Below, piece by piece: positions 22,710-31,016 of a stretch of DNA of 32,641 bases. The DNA is from Candidatus Altimarinota bacterium (GTDB lineage Bacteria > Patescibacteriota > Gracilibacteria > UBA4473), in the NCBI GenBank assembly GCA_020630245.1, contig JAHDBZ010000002.1:42442-75082 (forward strand), read 5' to 3'. The number at the start of each line of letters is the position of its first letter. The stretch's first letter is position 1. The position numbers were made by a program, and so were the translations under genes. The notes beneath the pieces are model-generated. The model searched no databases. It saw only the letters and a program-made list of their open reading frames with translations, and was not told the DNA's origin.

Positions 22710-25271
22710 TTAGTCTTCAAGTTTTTTTAGGTCGTATAATATTTCCAATGCCTCCTTGGGACTGAGTTCATCTGGTTGGATGTTTTTGAGGGCGTTTTCG
22801 ATAGCAGATTCTTTGGGGGTTTCGACTTCTTGAACGCGCGGTTGAGAGAAGAGATTTGGTTTCCCAGACAAGAGGTTTTCCGATTCAAGACGGGTGAGAA
22901 TCTCGCGAGATTTATCGACCACGGTCTTGGGAATTCCGGCCAGCTTAGCGACTTCAATCCCAAAACTGTCAGCGATGCCGCCGGGTTTGATTTTCCGAAG
23001 GAAAAGGATGCCGGTCTCGTTCTGAGAAACGGCGACATGATAATTTGCGGCGGCCTCTAGATCTTCCGCTAGTTCGATTAGCTCGTGGTAGTGTGTGGCA
23101 AAGAGGGTTTGGGATTTGACCTCGTTGTGCAGATATTCGGTAATGGCCCAAGCGAGTGAGATGCCATCGAAGGTCGACGTCCCGCGACCGATCTCATCGA
23201 GGATGATAAAACTCCGATTGGTGGCTTGGTGAAGGATGCTGGCGGTTTCAGCCATCTCGACGAAGAACGTTGATTGTCCGGCGGCAAGGTTGTCCGACGC
23301 TCCCACGCGAGTAAAGATCCGATCGACGATACCCCACTCAGCTTTTTCGGCGGGGACAAAGCTTCCCATCTGTCCTAAGATAATGATCAGAGCATTTTGT
23401 CTCAGGAAAGTTGATTTCCCCGCCATATTTGGTCCGGTGATCAGATGTAGACGTGATTCGACGCCAGACATTTTGAGGTGATTGCGGATAAATGGCGTGT
23501 GGCTGAGATTTTCTACGACAGGATGACGGCCGGCTGATATCTGAATAGCTGATGGTGAATCGTAAATAGTCGGGCGCTGCCAGCGTTGCACTTGAGCGGT
23601 TCGGGCCAGAGTAATGATGGCGTCGATCTGCCCGATGGACTTGGCGGCCTGTTGTAGAGATTCGATATGTGTGAGAAATTTCTGTCGGAGATTGATAAAC
23701 AGTTCGTGCTCGAGGGCATGTGCTTCGCTACCGGCCGACAGAACCTTTTCTTCGTATTCGGCGAGTTCTGGCGTCGTAAAGCGTTCGGCATTGACCAGTG
23801 TCTGACGACGAGTCCAGGTGTCAGGTGCGGCGCTGGCTTGGGCTTTGGAAACTTCTAAGCAGTAACCAAAATTTTTCGAGTACTTAATCCGTAGATTGCT
23901 AATACCAGAACTTGATTTAGCTTCGTTGAGAAAATTTTCGAGCCAGCTTTCGGCTTCACGACTCAGTGTCCGCAGTTCATCCAGTCGCGGGTGGTAGCCG
24001 TCACGAAACATACCACCAGCAGTAATTTCTAATGGAGGAGTGTCGATGAGACTTTCGATGAGTTCCGATTGCAGGGTCTCAAATTGTCCGAGAGCGGGCA
24101 GGTATTTATTGAGAAAAGTCGTATTGATCTTTTTGCAGTGAGTAATGACTTCTGGGAATTGCGCCAGCGCATCACGAAAGAAAGCCAAGTCACGTGCGTT
24201 GCCCCGTTGACTGGCCAGGCGAGCCAGCAGTCGCTCAAGGTCCGGAATGTTTTTGAGGGTTTCGTGTAGTGTCTGTCGTGCTTGGTTTTCACTTAAACTA
24301 GTTTCTACCGCATCGAGACGATGATTTATAGTGTCGACTTGGAGACTGGGCTGGAGTAACCACTGTCGTAGCTGACGAGCCCCAAGGGCGGTGCCCGCTT
24401 TGGAAAATACAGACCACAGAGTACTTTTGGGATCTCTGCCGGTTAGGGGTTGGAAGATTTCTAGATGGCGTAGCGTTTGAGAATCCAAGATTAATTGTCG
24501 CCCGGTTTGATAGTATTGGATTTGATTGAGGTGTGGTGTGGCTTTGCGCTGTGTAAACTGGATGTAATCGAGGAGAGCGCTGCCACAGATCAGGATATTT
24601 GTAAAAGTTTCAATGCCTGCGACAGCTAGATGATTGTCTGGAAACTGTACCGTAAGTGTTGCCTGTGCAGTTTTAGCATTTGGAAAATCTCGTGGTACCA
24701 GGTGCGCTGGCGGGAGTTTCTTGGTCCAGGTATCATCCTGATAATGATCTCGTGGGAGTAATATCTCTCGGGGAGCAATCCGGTAGAGCTCATCCCAAAA
24801 ATTTAGTTCGTCACTCGTCTGCGTCGTGCGAAAGTCTCCGGTCGAGAGATCGACATAAGCAATGCTAAAGTTTGGTTCTTTGTCGTTGGCTGGCAAAATA
24901 GCCGCTAAGAAGTTATTGGCGTCGTCGGTTAAATTTCCAGATTCAAGTGTCGTTCCGGGGGTAATTACACGGTCGATAACGCGGATGATTTTTTTGTCTT
25001 CGGTCTCTACCTGTTCGGCAACGGCGACGCAATGACCAGTTTCGATCAATTTCTCGAGGTACTCTTTATGGGCATGATGGGGGAATCCCGCCATGGGCAT
25101 TTCGTTGTCGGTGCCACGATGTCGAGCGGTCAGAGTGATCCCTAGGACCTTCGACCCTACGACTGCATCATCAAAAAATAACTCGTAAAAATCCCCCAAA
25201 CGAAAGAAAAGAATGGCTTCTGGGTTTTGATTTTTGAGTTCCCAGTACTGACGCTGAACGGGGGTAGACAT
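22710..25271 (-). CDS. mutS: DNA mismatch repair protein MutS
   Basis: An 853-residue MutS1, full length. It recognises base mismatches and small loops and recruits MutL. The mismatch-binding motif FFRLGDFYELF at residues 22-32 has the Phe28 and Glu30 equivalents of E. coli Phe36 and Glu38. Connector, lever and clamp domains follow. The ATPase domain has Walker A GPNMAGKST (613-621), FVEMAETASIL, and Walker B FIILDEIGRGTSTFDG (688-703), then FATHYHEL. The C-terminal tail (DELSPKEALEILYDLKKL) is the MutS tetramerisation/beta-clamp region type. ATG at 25271 is directly preceded by a GTTAACA heptad array, so its 5' leader is made of repeat. It is divergent from the gene at 25413. Confidence 0.97.
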   Translation of the reverse strand: MSTPVQRQYWELKNQNPEAILFFRLGDFYELFFDDAVVGSKVLGITLTARHRGTDNEMPMAGFPHHAHKEYLEKLIETGHCVAVAEQVETEDKKIIRVIDRVITPGTTLESGNLTDDANNFLAAILPANDKEPNFSIAYVDLSTGDFRTTQTSDELNFWDELYRIAPREILLPRDHYQDDTWTKKLPPAHLVPRDFPNAKTAQATLTVQFPDNHLAVAGIETFTNILICGSALLDYIQFTQRKATPHLNQIQYYQTGRQLILDSQTLRHLEIFQPLTGRDPKSTLWSVFSKAGTALGARQLRQWLLQPSLQVDTINHRLDAVETSLSENQARQTLHETLKNIPDLERLLARLASQRGNARDLAFFRDALAQFPEVITHCKKINTTFLNKYLPALGQFETLQSELIESLIDTPPLEITAGGMFRDGYHPRLDELRTLSREAESWLENFLNEAKSSSGISNLRIKYSKNFGYCLEVSKAQASAAPDTWTRRQTLVNAERFTTPELAEYEEKVLSAGSEAHALEHELFINLRQKFLTHIESLQQAAKSIGQIDAIITLARTAQVQRWQRPTIYDSPSAIQISAGRHPVVENLSHTPFIRNHLKMSGVESRLHLITGPNMAGKSTFLRQNALIIILGQMGSFVPAEKAEWGIVDRIFTRVGASDNLAAGQSTFFVEMAETASILHQATNRSFIILDEIGRGTSTFDGISLAWAITEYLHNEVKSQTLFATHYHELIELAEDLEAAANYHVAVSQNETGILFLRKIKPGGIADSFGIEVAKLAGIPKTVVDKSREILTRLESENLLSGKPNLFSQPRVQEVETPKESAIENALKNIQPDELSPKEALEILYDLKKLED

Positions 25272-25313
25272 GTGGTGAGTGAACGGTTAACAGATAACAG
25301 TTAACAGTTAAAT
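25272..25313 (+). repeat. 7-nt-period array upstream of mutS (GTTAACA type)
   Basis: Six heptads GTGGTGA, GTGAACG, GTTAACA, GATAACA, GTTAACA, GTTAAAT abut the mutS start codon. They form part of the mutS 5' leader or promoter. Confidence 0.9.
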
Positions 25314-25376
25314 GAGTATAAAAAACTTAATAATTCAGCTTTAAAAAGCAATGAGGATGAGAAATGTTTACAAGAA

Positions 25377-25404
25377 TTGACTTTAAATCCTTTTTGTGTA
25401 TTAA
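25377..25404 (+). promoter_or_regulatory. Sigma-70-like promoter giving a leaderless mRNA
   Basis: TTGACT (25377-25382), 16-nt spacer, TATTAA (25399-25404). The ATG at 25413 begins 9 nt after the -10 box, so transcription should start at or within a few bases of the ATG. Confidence 0.65.
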
Positions 25405-25412
25405 GGCTGTGA

Positions 25413-26252
25413 ATGGATAATTTGCAATTGCCAGCGGATCGATCGGACTTGCGTAAATTTTTAGAACCGGTTGGTGATCGTGTTGATATTGACGATTTCG
25501 AGACCCGTTTTCTCGCCGGTCATAGTGTTGAAGGTCTTGCTTTCGAGACCAAAGAGTTATTGCTACGACGTTTAGAAAATTGGTTGTGTTTTTCGTGCAA
25601 AGACATTGAACAAAATGTAGTTGATTATTTTTCGTCGAAGGTGCAGGAAATTGCATTTCCTTTTTTGAAAGATTTAGAGGCGCTCCTTGACAATCGTGGT
25701 CCTAGTCAGATGAAAGCACTGCTAGATATTTTTTGTTCTCAGCCTGGTCGTTTAATTACCATCGAAGCTATGAATAACGCACTCAGTGGTGTTAACGTAC
25801 AAAGAGGCGATCGTTCGCCTCACTTAGTAGCTCTGCAGCCTGTAAGAAAATTTCTTGCTACTCATGGATATGATCAGGATATGGTTCAGGGCCATCATGC
25901 TTTTGGAGTTAGTTTTGGTGATTTGCGATTAGATGAATATGAGTCATTAGAGCTCTTACCAGGATTGATTTTTTATCCGGGGATATTTTATCTGGCTGAT
26001 TATCGAACAGCACAAAAAAGGAAAGCCTACCTCTCTCCGAAAAACACTGGGAAATTTTTTTCTTGGATGGTGGATAAATCTCTTGGCCTTGATCCAATCT
26101 ATCCAAGTTCTACTGTGGATGATACAACTGCATCACTTGCGCCTCTAAAACGAAAATTGCTTTTAGGTAAATTTTCTCCCCAGGCAATCAAACCAAATCG
26201 AGAGAGAGATTCCAAAGATCTGCGGTATTGTTTAGACGCTGCTTTACTGTAG
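25413..26252 (+). CDS. Unknown protein with possible winged-helix domain
   Basis: A 279-residue soluble protein not recognised as a named family. Residues about 100-170 (MKALLDIFCSQPGRLITIEA ... ALQPVRKFLATHGYDQDMVQ ... HAFGVSF) resemble the spacing of an OmpR/PhoB-type winged helix: a start helix, the PGRLI turn, a second helix, a recognition-helix-like segment and a closing GxxFGV strand pair. No receiver domain is present. The C-terminal third is basic and has no motif I recognise. It is driven by a promoter placed for leaderless transcription and is followed 13 nt later by the O-antigen ligase gene. A DNA-binding regulator is possible but unproven. Confidence 0.6.
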   Translation: MDNLQLPADRSDLRKFLEPVGDRVDIDDFETRFLAGHSVEGLAFETKELLLRRLENWLCFSCKDIEQNVVDYFSSKVQEIAFPFLKDLEALLDNRGPSQMKALLDIFCSQPGRLITIEAMNNALSGVNVQRGDRSPHLVALQPVRKFLATHGYDQDMVQGHHAFGVSFGDLRLDEYESLELLPGLIFYPGIFYLADYRTAQKRKAYLSPKNTGKFFSWMVDKSLGLDPIYPSSTVDDTTASLAPLKRKLLLGKFSPQAIKPNRERDSKDLRYCLDAALL

Positions 26253-26265
26253 CCCATTAAATATT

Positions 26266-27537
26266 ATGGTGAGGGGGATGATGCGGATTTTTTTCTGGAT
26301 ATGTCTGTGTAGCATGCTGCCGGGTCTGCTGATCCGAATTCCTTTTGGCGGCGGCGGAATTTTGCTGTCAGATGTCCTGTTGCCAGTTTTTGCCGCTAGT
26401 TGGCTGGGGATTAAATTGATCTATGATCGGCAACTGCCGGTGTTGCCGTTTTGGTGGCCTGCGTTTGGTTTTGTATTAGTCGCGTTACTCAGTTGGATTC
26501 TGGGGGCGTGGGATCTGGATCTGAAAGCCAAAATTTTGTCTTTCTCTTATATCATTCGTTTTGTGTCGATCATGATTCTCGGATGGGCAGCTCTAGATCA
26601 ATTGAAAGCTAAAGATGAAAAATTAAAGATTGGTGCGGCAAATAAAATCCTCGATGGTTTGTTTGTGATCGTCGGGATTATTATCTTGATTGGATTTGTG
26701 CAGTTTTACCTGATTCCGGATATTTCAGCTTGGTCGACCGCAGGAGGGTTTGACCCGCATATGGGACGATTTTTGGGTACTTGGATGGATCCGAATTTTG
26801 TGGCAGGACTATTGGCTTTCTTTATCCCCGTTATGTTTGGGAGGCTCTACGAGCAGTTGAGAAGTCAGAAGTTAGAAGTGAGAAGTATCTTGCTTTCCGG
26901 TTTGATTGTAATCTGTCTTGGGGCTTTGTTCCTCACCTTTTCGCGGAGTGGATATCTGGCGGCGGTAGCGGGATTGGGATTGTTTTTCCTGCTCCGGGAT
27001 CCAAAAGTGATCATTATTGCCATTATAGTGGTAATACTGGGAATCGGTTCGAGCGAGCGAGCGCAGCAACGGGTTGGGGAGCTAGCTGGGACACTATCTT
27101 CGGTCGTACTTGGCCATACTGACGAGATTGATGCTACCGCTAAATTACGTCTGCAGAGCTGGGGTAAAAGTATGATTCTCTGGGAAAAATATCCAGTACT
27201 GGGTATCGGTTACAATACGTATCGTTATCGAGCGGCGGAAGAAGGCATCGTCGATGCCAATTATTTCTCAGCGGGGGGCTCTGACTCAACCTTGCTCACG
27301 GTGCTGGTGACGACGGGGACACTGGGATTTATTGCTTTTCTTTGGTTTTACGCGCACTTCTGGTGGCGGAATGCCTGGCGGTATTATCATTTTGGGACCA
27401 CACTAAATCTCGGATTTGTGGCCGGTTGGTCAGCGATTTTAGTACACAGTGTATTTGTGAATTCGATGCTTTTTCCACTGATATTTATGCCGATGATCGT
27501 GGTGGCGGCGGTACTTGAGGCTCGGCAGAGTGATTAG
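26266..27537 (+). CDS. O-antigen ligase / polymerase family membrane protein (Wzy_C)
   Basis: A 423-residue integral membrane protein with about ten or more hydrophobic segments and a large loop carrying GFDPHMGRFLGTWMDPNFVA. Such proteins ligate or polymerise polysaccharide from undecaprenyl diphosphate on the outer face of the membrane. Supporting motifs are LFLTFSRSGYLAAVAGL (Wzy_C start), YPVLGIGYNTYRYRAAEEG, and HSVFVNSMLFPLIFMP near the end. Two cytoplasmic-loop peptides, LKAKDEKLKI and LRSQKLEVRSI, are encoded by 7-nt repeat arrays (26602-26629 and 26860-26887), which would explain insertions tolerated in loops. Start could be 26266 or 26281. It belongs to an operon with the DUF4012 protein and is compatible with surface glycan assembly. 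Confidence 0.85.
   Translation: MVRGMMRIFFWICLCSMLPGLLIRIPFGGGGILLSDVLLPVFAASWLGIKLIYDRQLPVLPFWWPAFGFVLVALLSWILGAWDLDLKAKILSFSYIIRFVSIMILGWAALDQLKAKDEKLKIGAANKILDGLFVIVGIIILIGFVQFYLIPDISAWSTAGGFDPHMGRFLGTWMDPNFVAGLLAFFIPVMFGRLYEQLRSQKLEVRSILLSGLIVICLGALFLTFSRSGYLAAVAGLGLFFLLRDPKVIIIAIIVVILGIGSSERAQQRVGELAGTLSSVVLGHTDEIDATAKLRLQSWGKSMILWEKYPVLGIGYNTYRYRAAEEGIVDANYFSAGGSDSTLLTVLVTTGTLGFIAFLWFYAHFWWRNAWRYYHFGTTLNLGFVAGWSAILVHSVFVNSMLFPLIFMPMIVVAAVLEARQSD
26602..26629 (+). repeat. 7-nt-period array inside the O-antigen ligase gene (A-rich)
   Basis: Four heptads TTGAAAG, CTAAAGA, TGAAAAA, TTAAAGA encoding LKAKDEKLK in a loop. The A-rich context weakens the case compared with the others. Confidence 0.45.
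26860..26887 (+). repeat. 7-nt-period array inside the O-antigen ligase gene (AGAAGTN)
   Basis: Four heptads AGAAGTC, AGAAGTT, AGAAGTG, AGAAGTA differ only at the last base. They encode RSQKLEVRS in a loop between membrane segments. Confidence 0.9.
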
Positions 27538-27578
27538 GGGGCTTGCCGGGCAGCCAGGGGTTGTTATTATCACACTTG

Positions 27579-29360
27579 ATGATTCGTCTTCTTGGTTTCT
27601 TGATCGTAGTACTGGCCATGTTTGGTCTGAGCTGGCAGTTTATCAACCAGCGCGTGCCCGCCTGGGAAGCTGAGATGAAATACCTTGTCGAGGCCGCTAC
27701 ACAAGCCGGGGCTGATCAACACACTTGGTCGGCGCTAACGCAACGTGCCGATACAAATCTACCCGGGTTCTATCCTTTTTCAGTGGTGCACAATGTACTC
27801 AACGAAGGGTATGATCTGAGCCGGGCTCTGGACGACTTTCGGCCGACGCCAGAAATCAATTGGGAGCTCAGTGAGATTCCAGCGAGTCAGTTTGATTCAC
27901 TTTGGAATTTGTTCGATCAAGTCGAAACTTCTCTCGCTCGAATCAATCGCAACGCTCGTTCTTTGCCACGTTGGTGGATGAGCGATAGCCAGAAAACGGC
28001 TCGGGATAACTCTTTGGCACAGATCGAAATTTGGCAACGATACGTCAAAGATCTCCGCCGCCTAGAGCGAGTGTTTAAAGAATTCCAGGGCAAGGAAGAC
28101 CGAGTTTTGATCTTGCTTCAAAATCGTAACGAACCGCGTCCGACAGGCGGATTTGTGGGGAGTCTGATCTTGCTCGACTTCTTTCCAGAGAAAGTCACTT
28201 GGCGGTTCCTAGACATTTATGAACTCGATCGATTACTCACGGTACGAGACCAATTACCAGCGCCGGAGTGGTTTCATGACCTGTCCAAGATGATTTCATT
28301 GCGTGATGCCAATTTTTGGCCGGATTTTCGCACCAGTAGTCAGCAGTACCGGCAGATGTTTGAAGCCATCGGACAGAAACCGCCGCGGACGGTGGTGGGT
28401 ATAAACCTGAGTGTTATCGAAACGCTTTTGCACCTCACTGGTCCGGTGACGATTGAGCCGTGGGGGGTTGAGCTCAATGAGCAAAACTTTGACCTTGTGT
28501 TACAGTTTTTGGTCGAGTCCAAGATTAGCGGACGTTTTTCGGTCAAACAGCCGATTATGCAATTTGCTCAGAAGCTCATGTCACCCACTCACCTGCGTCA
28601 GCTCAATGTGAGTCGGTTGCGGGCGTTTGATTGGGAAGAGTTCTGGGCGGAGAAACATATCTTGGCGCATTCACAAAACGTCAATCTGCAAAAGCTAATT
28701 GAGCGCTGGTCGTTCGACGGGCAGATACGTCGCAAGGTCGAAAGTGATAATTTTTTGCAGTTTGATTTCGTGTCCATTGGTGCGAATAAATCGGACAAAT
28801 TCGTCTGGACCAAACTCTGGCATGACAGTGAGATCTTCCGAGATGGGCGTGTGCACAACACGGTTAAGATTAAGCGAACTCATTCCCTGCAACCCAATGA
28901 AATCAATGACTTGTTGGGTACCAATGCCTGGACACCGAATGTGCGAGACCTCCTCAGCCCAGACCTCTACTGGAAACTAGGTGCCGGGGAGAATCGGATC
29001 GTTCTCCGCGTCATGACACCGGTAAACGCTCGGTTGCTCAGCCAGAAAAATCCAAGTGGAGCTATTCGCTCGACGGTTTCAAATGATAAGAAATACAAAA
29101 TCTGGGCGATCCCACTCAATGTAGTGCCTGCAGAAACTCTGGAAGCGGAGTTTACCTATGAAACCGTGATTGATCGTGGCTCGCAACGCTGGCGGCCGTA
29201 TTTTTTGCAGCTCTTGGGAACGCCAGCCCGAGATAAGACGAGTCTGATCAAGACGATTTCAACAGAACGTGGTGGTAAATTTAGTGCCCAGACTAGTAAT
29301 ATCGGCCGGCCGGAGCCCCTAGTAGATCAGGATTTTCGAGCGGTGATCGAATTTCAGTAA
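27579..29360 (+). CDS. DUF4012 domain-containing membrane-anchored protein
   Basis: A 593-residue protein from ATG 27579 (MIRLLGFLIVVLAMFGLSWQ); an open frame from 27543 adds an unlikely 12 residues. One N-terminal membrane helix (about 3-22) anchors a large exported body. The DUF4012 hallmark NEPRPTGGFVGSLILLDFFP is at about 184-203. The middle includes FWPDFRTSSQQYRQMFEA and PRTVVGINLSVIETLLHLTG, both typical, and the C-terminal part is strand-rich. The function of this family is unknown, but its genes often sit with polysaccharide synthesis genes, as here after the O-antigen ligase. Spacing from the ligase stop is about 41 nt. A role in envelope glycan assembly is inferred. Confidence 0.85.
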   Translation: MIRLLGFLIVVLAMFGLSWQFINQRVPAWEAEMKYLVEAATQAGADQHTWSALTQRADTNLPGFYPFSVVHNVLNEGYDLSRALDDFRPTPEINWELSEIPASQFDSLWNLFDQVETSLARINRNARSLPRWWMSDSQKTARDNSLAQIEIWQRYVKDLRRLERVFKEFQGKEDRVLILLQNRNEPRPTGGFVGSLILLDFFPEKVTWRFLDIYELDRLLTVRDQLPAPEWFHDLSKMISLRDANFWPDFRTSSQQYRQMFEAIGQKPPRTVVGINLSVIETLLHLTGPVTIEPWGVELNEQNFDLVLQFLVESKISGRFSVKQPIMQFAQKLMSPTHLRQLNVSRLRAFDWEEFWAEKHILAHSQNVNLQKLIERWSFDGQIRRKVESDNFLQFDFVSIGANKSDKFVWTKLWHDSEIFRDGRVHNTVKIKRTHSLQPNEINDLLGTNAWTPNVRDLLSPDLYWKLGAGENRIVLRVMTPVNARLLSQKNPSGAIRSTVSNDKKYKIWAIPLNVVPAETLEAEFTYETVIDRGSQRWRPYFLQLLGTPARDKTSLIKTISTERGGKFSAQTSNIGRPEPLVDQDFRAVIEFQ

Positions 29361-29370
29361 TTTTAGAACC

Positions 29371-29406
29371 CAACACCAGGGGGCTTTGGGCACTCGGTGT
29401 TGTTTT
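29371..29406 (+). terminator. Terminator-like hairpin after the DUF4012 gene
   Basis: CAACACC (29371-29377) pairs with GGTGTTG (29396-29402) over an 18-nt loop and is followed by TTTTC. It lies 10 nt after the stop. The short T-tract makes it moderate. Confidence 0.4.
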
Positions 29407-29446
29407 CATGTTTACGAATCGATATTTTTTACTACGGTGAGAGCGA

Positions 29447-30397
29447 ATGCTCGAACTTATGTTAATGGCGATGCTGGGCGCTGGCGAATCGCCGGTGTTT
29501 TCAGCACAGGAGTATGGTGCGCAGACAGTGGACAAGGTCAGTGTGGCCTGGCTTGATCTCCCAAAATTACCGATTAAGAAACCTGGTAAAACAGCGCCAG
29601 TACTCATTTCAGAACCCTTTGTCGCGGTATACGCTCAGGATCCGGCGAGTAGCAAGGTGTTTTTTGCGCATGAGATCGATCGCCCACAGCCAATCGCTAG
29701 TATTACCAAACTGATGACTTATCTCGTGATCCGTGAGAATCACAGCCTGGATGAAGTGGTAAAGGTCTCGCCGGAAGCCGCTCGGATAGGTGGCGCTTCG
29801 ATTGGGTTGTATGCCAATGAAGAGCTTACCGTTGGGACACTGCTCGAGGCTATTTTGATTCCTTCGGCTAATGATGCGGCTACGGCCTTGGCGATCTGGG
29901 ATGCGGGATCGGAAAAAAACTTTGTCGAAAAAATGAATGCGAAAGCGCGTGAGCTGGGACTCGATTCTGCGCAGTTTTATAACGCTTCAGGACTCGATGT
30001 CGAGGGGCCCGTGGACAACTGTGATGTGACTCAGCCGGGCTGTAAGATCGAGACCAAGGGAAACCTTATGTCGGCGCGTGATGTGATGAAACTAACCCGG
30101 ATCTTGCTCCGAGATGAGTGGTTTGCGGCCGTTGTGCAGCTCCAGCACTTCTACGGTACTTCCATCGACGGGGAATTTTTCCACGAGAAAGTTACGACGA
30201 ACCGTTTATTTGGTAGTTTTGTTGATACCAAGGGGGTTAAAACTGGTTACACACCATTAGCTGGGCAGTGCTTTGTAAATCTTGCGGTTGATGAAGACGG
30301 CAATGAAGTGCTGACGGTCGTATTAGGCTCAACGGACCGTTTTACCGAAACCAAACACATCGTGGATTGGGTGTGGGATAGTTTTGAGTGGCAATAG
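29447..30397 (+). CDS. dacA: Serine-type D-alanyl-D-alanine carboxypeptidase (PBP5/DacA type, peptidase S11)
   Basis: A 316-residue penicillin-binding protein that removes the terminal D-Ala from peptidoglycan pentapeptides outside the cell membrane. The three active-site motifs are all present: SITK (Ser85, Lys88), SAN (Ser140-Asn142) and KTG (265-267, in TKGVKTGYTPLAGQC). The YNASGLD and SARDVMKLTRILL segments are also typical. An N-terminal hydrophobic stretch (MLELMLMAMLG) acts as a short signal or anchor; no PBP5 C-terminal amphipathic domain follows. A Cys pair lies in an insert (NCDVTQPGCK). It is convergent with the coiled-coil gene, with an octad array between. ATG at 29447 has GGTGAGAG upstream, a weak Shine-Dalgarno. 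Confidence 0.95.
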   Translation: MLELMLMAMLGAGESPVFSAQEYGAQTVDKVSVAWLDLPKLPIKKPGKTAPVLISEPFVAVYAQDPASSKVFFAHEIDRPQPIASITKLMTYLVIRENHSLDEVVKVSPEAARIGGASIGLYANEELTVGTLLEAILIPSANDAATALAIWDAGSEKNFVEKMNAKARELGLDSAQFYNASGLDVEGPVDNCDVTQPGCKIETKGNLMSARDVMKLTRILLRDEWFAAVVQLQHFYGTSIDGEFFHEKVTTNRLFGSFVDTKGVKTGYTPLAGQCFVNLAVDEDGNEVLTVVLGSTDRFTETKHIVDWVWDSFEWQ

Positions 30398-30400
30398 GGC

Positions 30401-30432
30401 AGATTGCGAGATCGCGAGAACACGAGACTCTA
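30401..30432 (+). repeat. 8-nt-period array between convergent genes
   Basis: Octads AGATTGCG, AGATCGCG, AGAACACG, AGACTCTA. The first two are identical to units of the array at 20021-20060. The stop codon of the coiled-coil gene (30430-30432) is in the last unit. Confidence 0.8.
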
Positions 30433-30801
30433 GAAGGGGCGTATTTTGACAATGCTAGCGCCCATGATCACCATGACAAAGCTAACGGCACTCCACTGCC
30501 AACCAAAATCGATTTTGACGCGTTCACGAGCATCGTAGACAGCCTGCAGTTTTTCTCGGTCTGATAAAATAGCATCTTCCATCCGATCTAATCGCGTTTC
30601 GACACGGTCTAAACGAGTTTCGACGCGTTCGATTCGGTGTTCAATGTGTTCCAGGTGCTTTCCTATGGCGATGAATTTTTCGTCGATTGTATTTAGTTTT
30701 TGTTCTATGGCCTCAAAGCGTCGTTGATTTTCAGCTTCGAGGCGATCAAGCCGCTGGTTGGTGGCTTTTAACATCTGGATAACGACGTCTATTTTTTCCA
30801 T
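30430..30801 (-). CDS. Coiled-coil protein with C-terminal membrane helix
   Basis: A 123-residue protein. Residues about 1-95 form a continuous heptad coiled coil (QRLDRLEAENQRRFEAIEQK ... RIERVETRLDRVETRLDRME), with two almost identical 7-residue units, ETRLDRV and ETRLDRM. A hydrophobic segment at about 103-119 (WSAVSFVMVIMGASIVK) should anchor it, leaving the coil on one side of the membrane. It has no enzymatic motif. Similar small proteins are common in bacteria and have no assigned role; a scaffold is possible. It is divergent from the exported gene at 31017, with a TTCAT direct repeat 51 nt upstream of its start. Confidence 0.8.
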   Translation of the reverse strand: MEKIDVVIQMLKATNQRLDRLEAENQRRFEAIEQKLNTIDEKFIAIGKHLEHIEHRIERVETRLDRVETRLDRMEDAILSDREKLQAVYDARERVKIDFGWQWSAVSFVMVIMGASIVKIRPF

Positions 30802-30851
30802 AGTTCATTTTTACTCTATAAACCGATGGAAAGGCAGTCAAGTAGTGGTCT

Positions 30852-30867
30852 TCATCTAATCTTCATG
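30852..30867. promoter_or_regulatory. TTCAT direct repeat, 11-nt spacing
   Basis: TTCAT at 30852-30856 and 30863-30867. Compared over 20 nt with the site at 388 it matches at 15 positions, and the position relative to the minus-strand start (51 nt versus 45 nt) is similar. TATAGA-like -10 candidates lie between it and the start at 30801. Confidence 0.4.
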
Positions 30868-30978
30868 AAGTTGTATTTGCGAGTGTTAGGTGTCGTTTCT
30901 ATGGTTTGATAAAAAACTGCTAAAAAGTTAAATCCAACATTTTTTGTCTTTGGGCTCGCTTTCTGACCTTTATTTGCC

Positions 30979-31007
30979 TTGAAAAAAGGCTTAATTTAAG
31001 ATATAAT
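30979..31007 (+). promoter_or_regulatory. Strong sigma-70 promoter giving a leaderless mRNA
   Basis: TTGAAA (30979-30984), exact 17-nt spacer, TATAAT (31002-31007). The ATG at 31017 starts 10 nt after the -10 box, so the transcript has almost no 5' leader and no room for a Shine-Dalgarno. Confidence 0.85.
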
Positions 31008-31016
31008 GCATAGATA

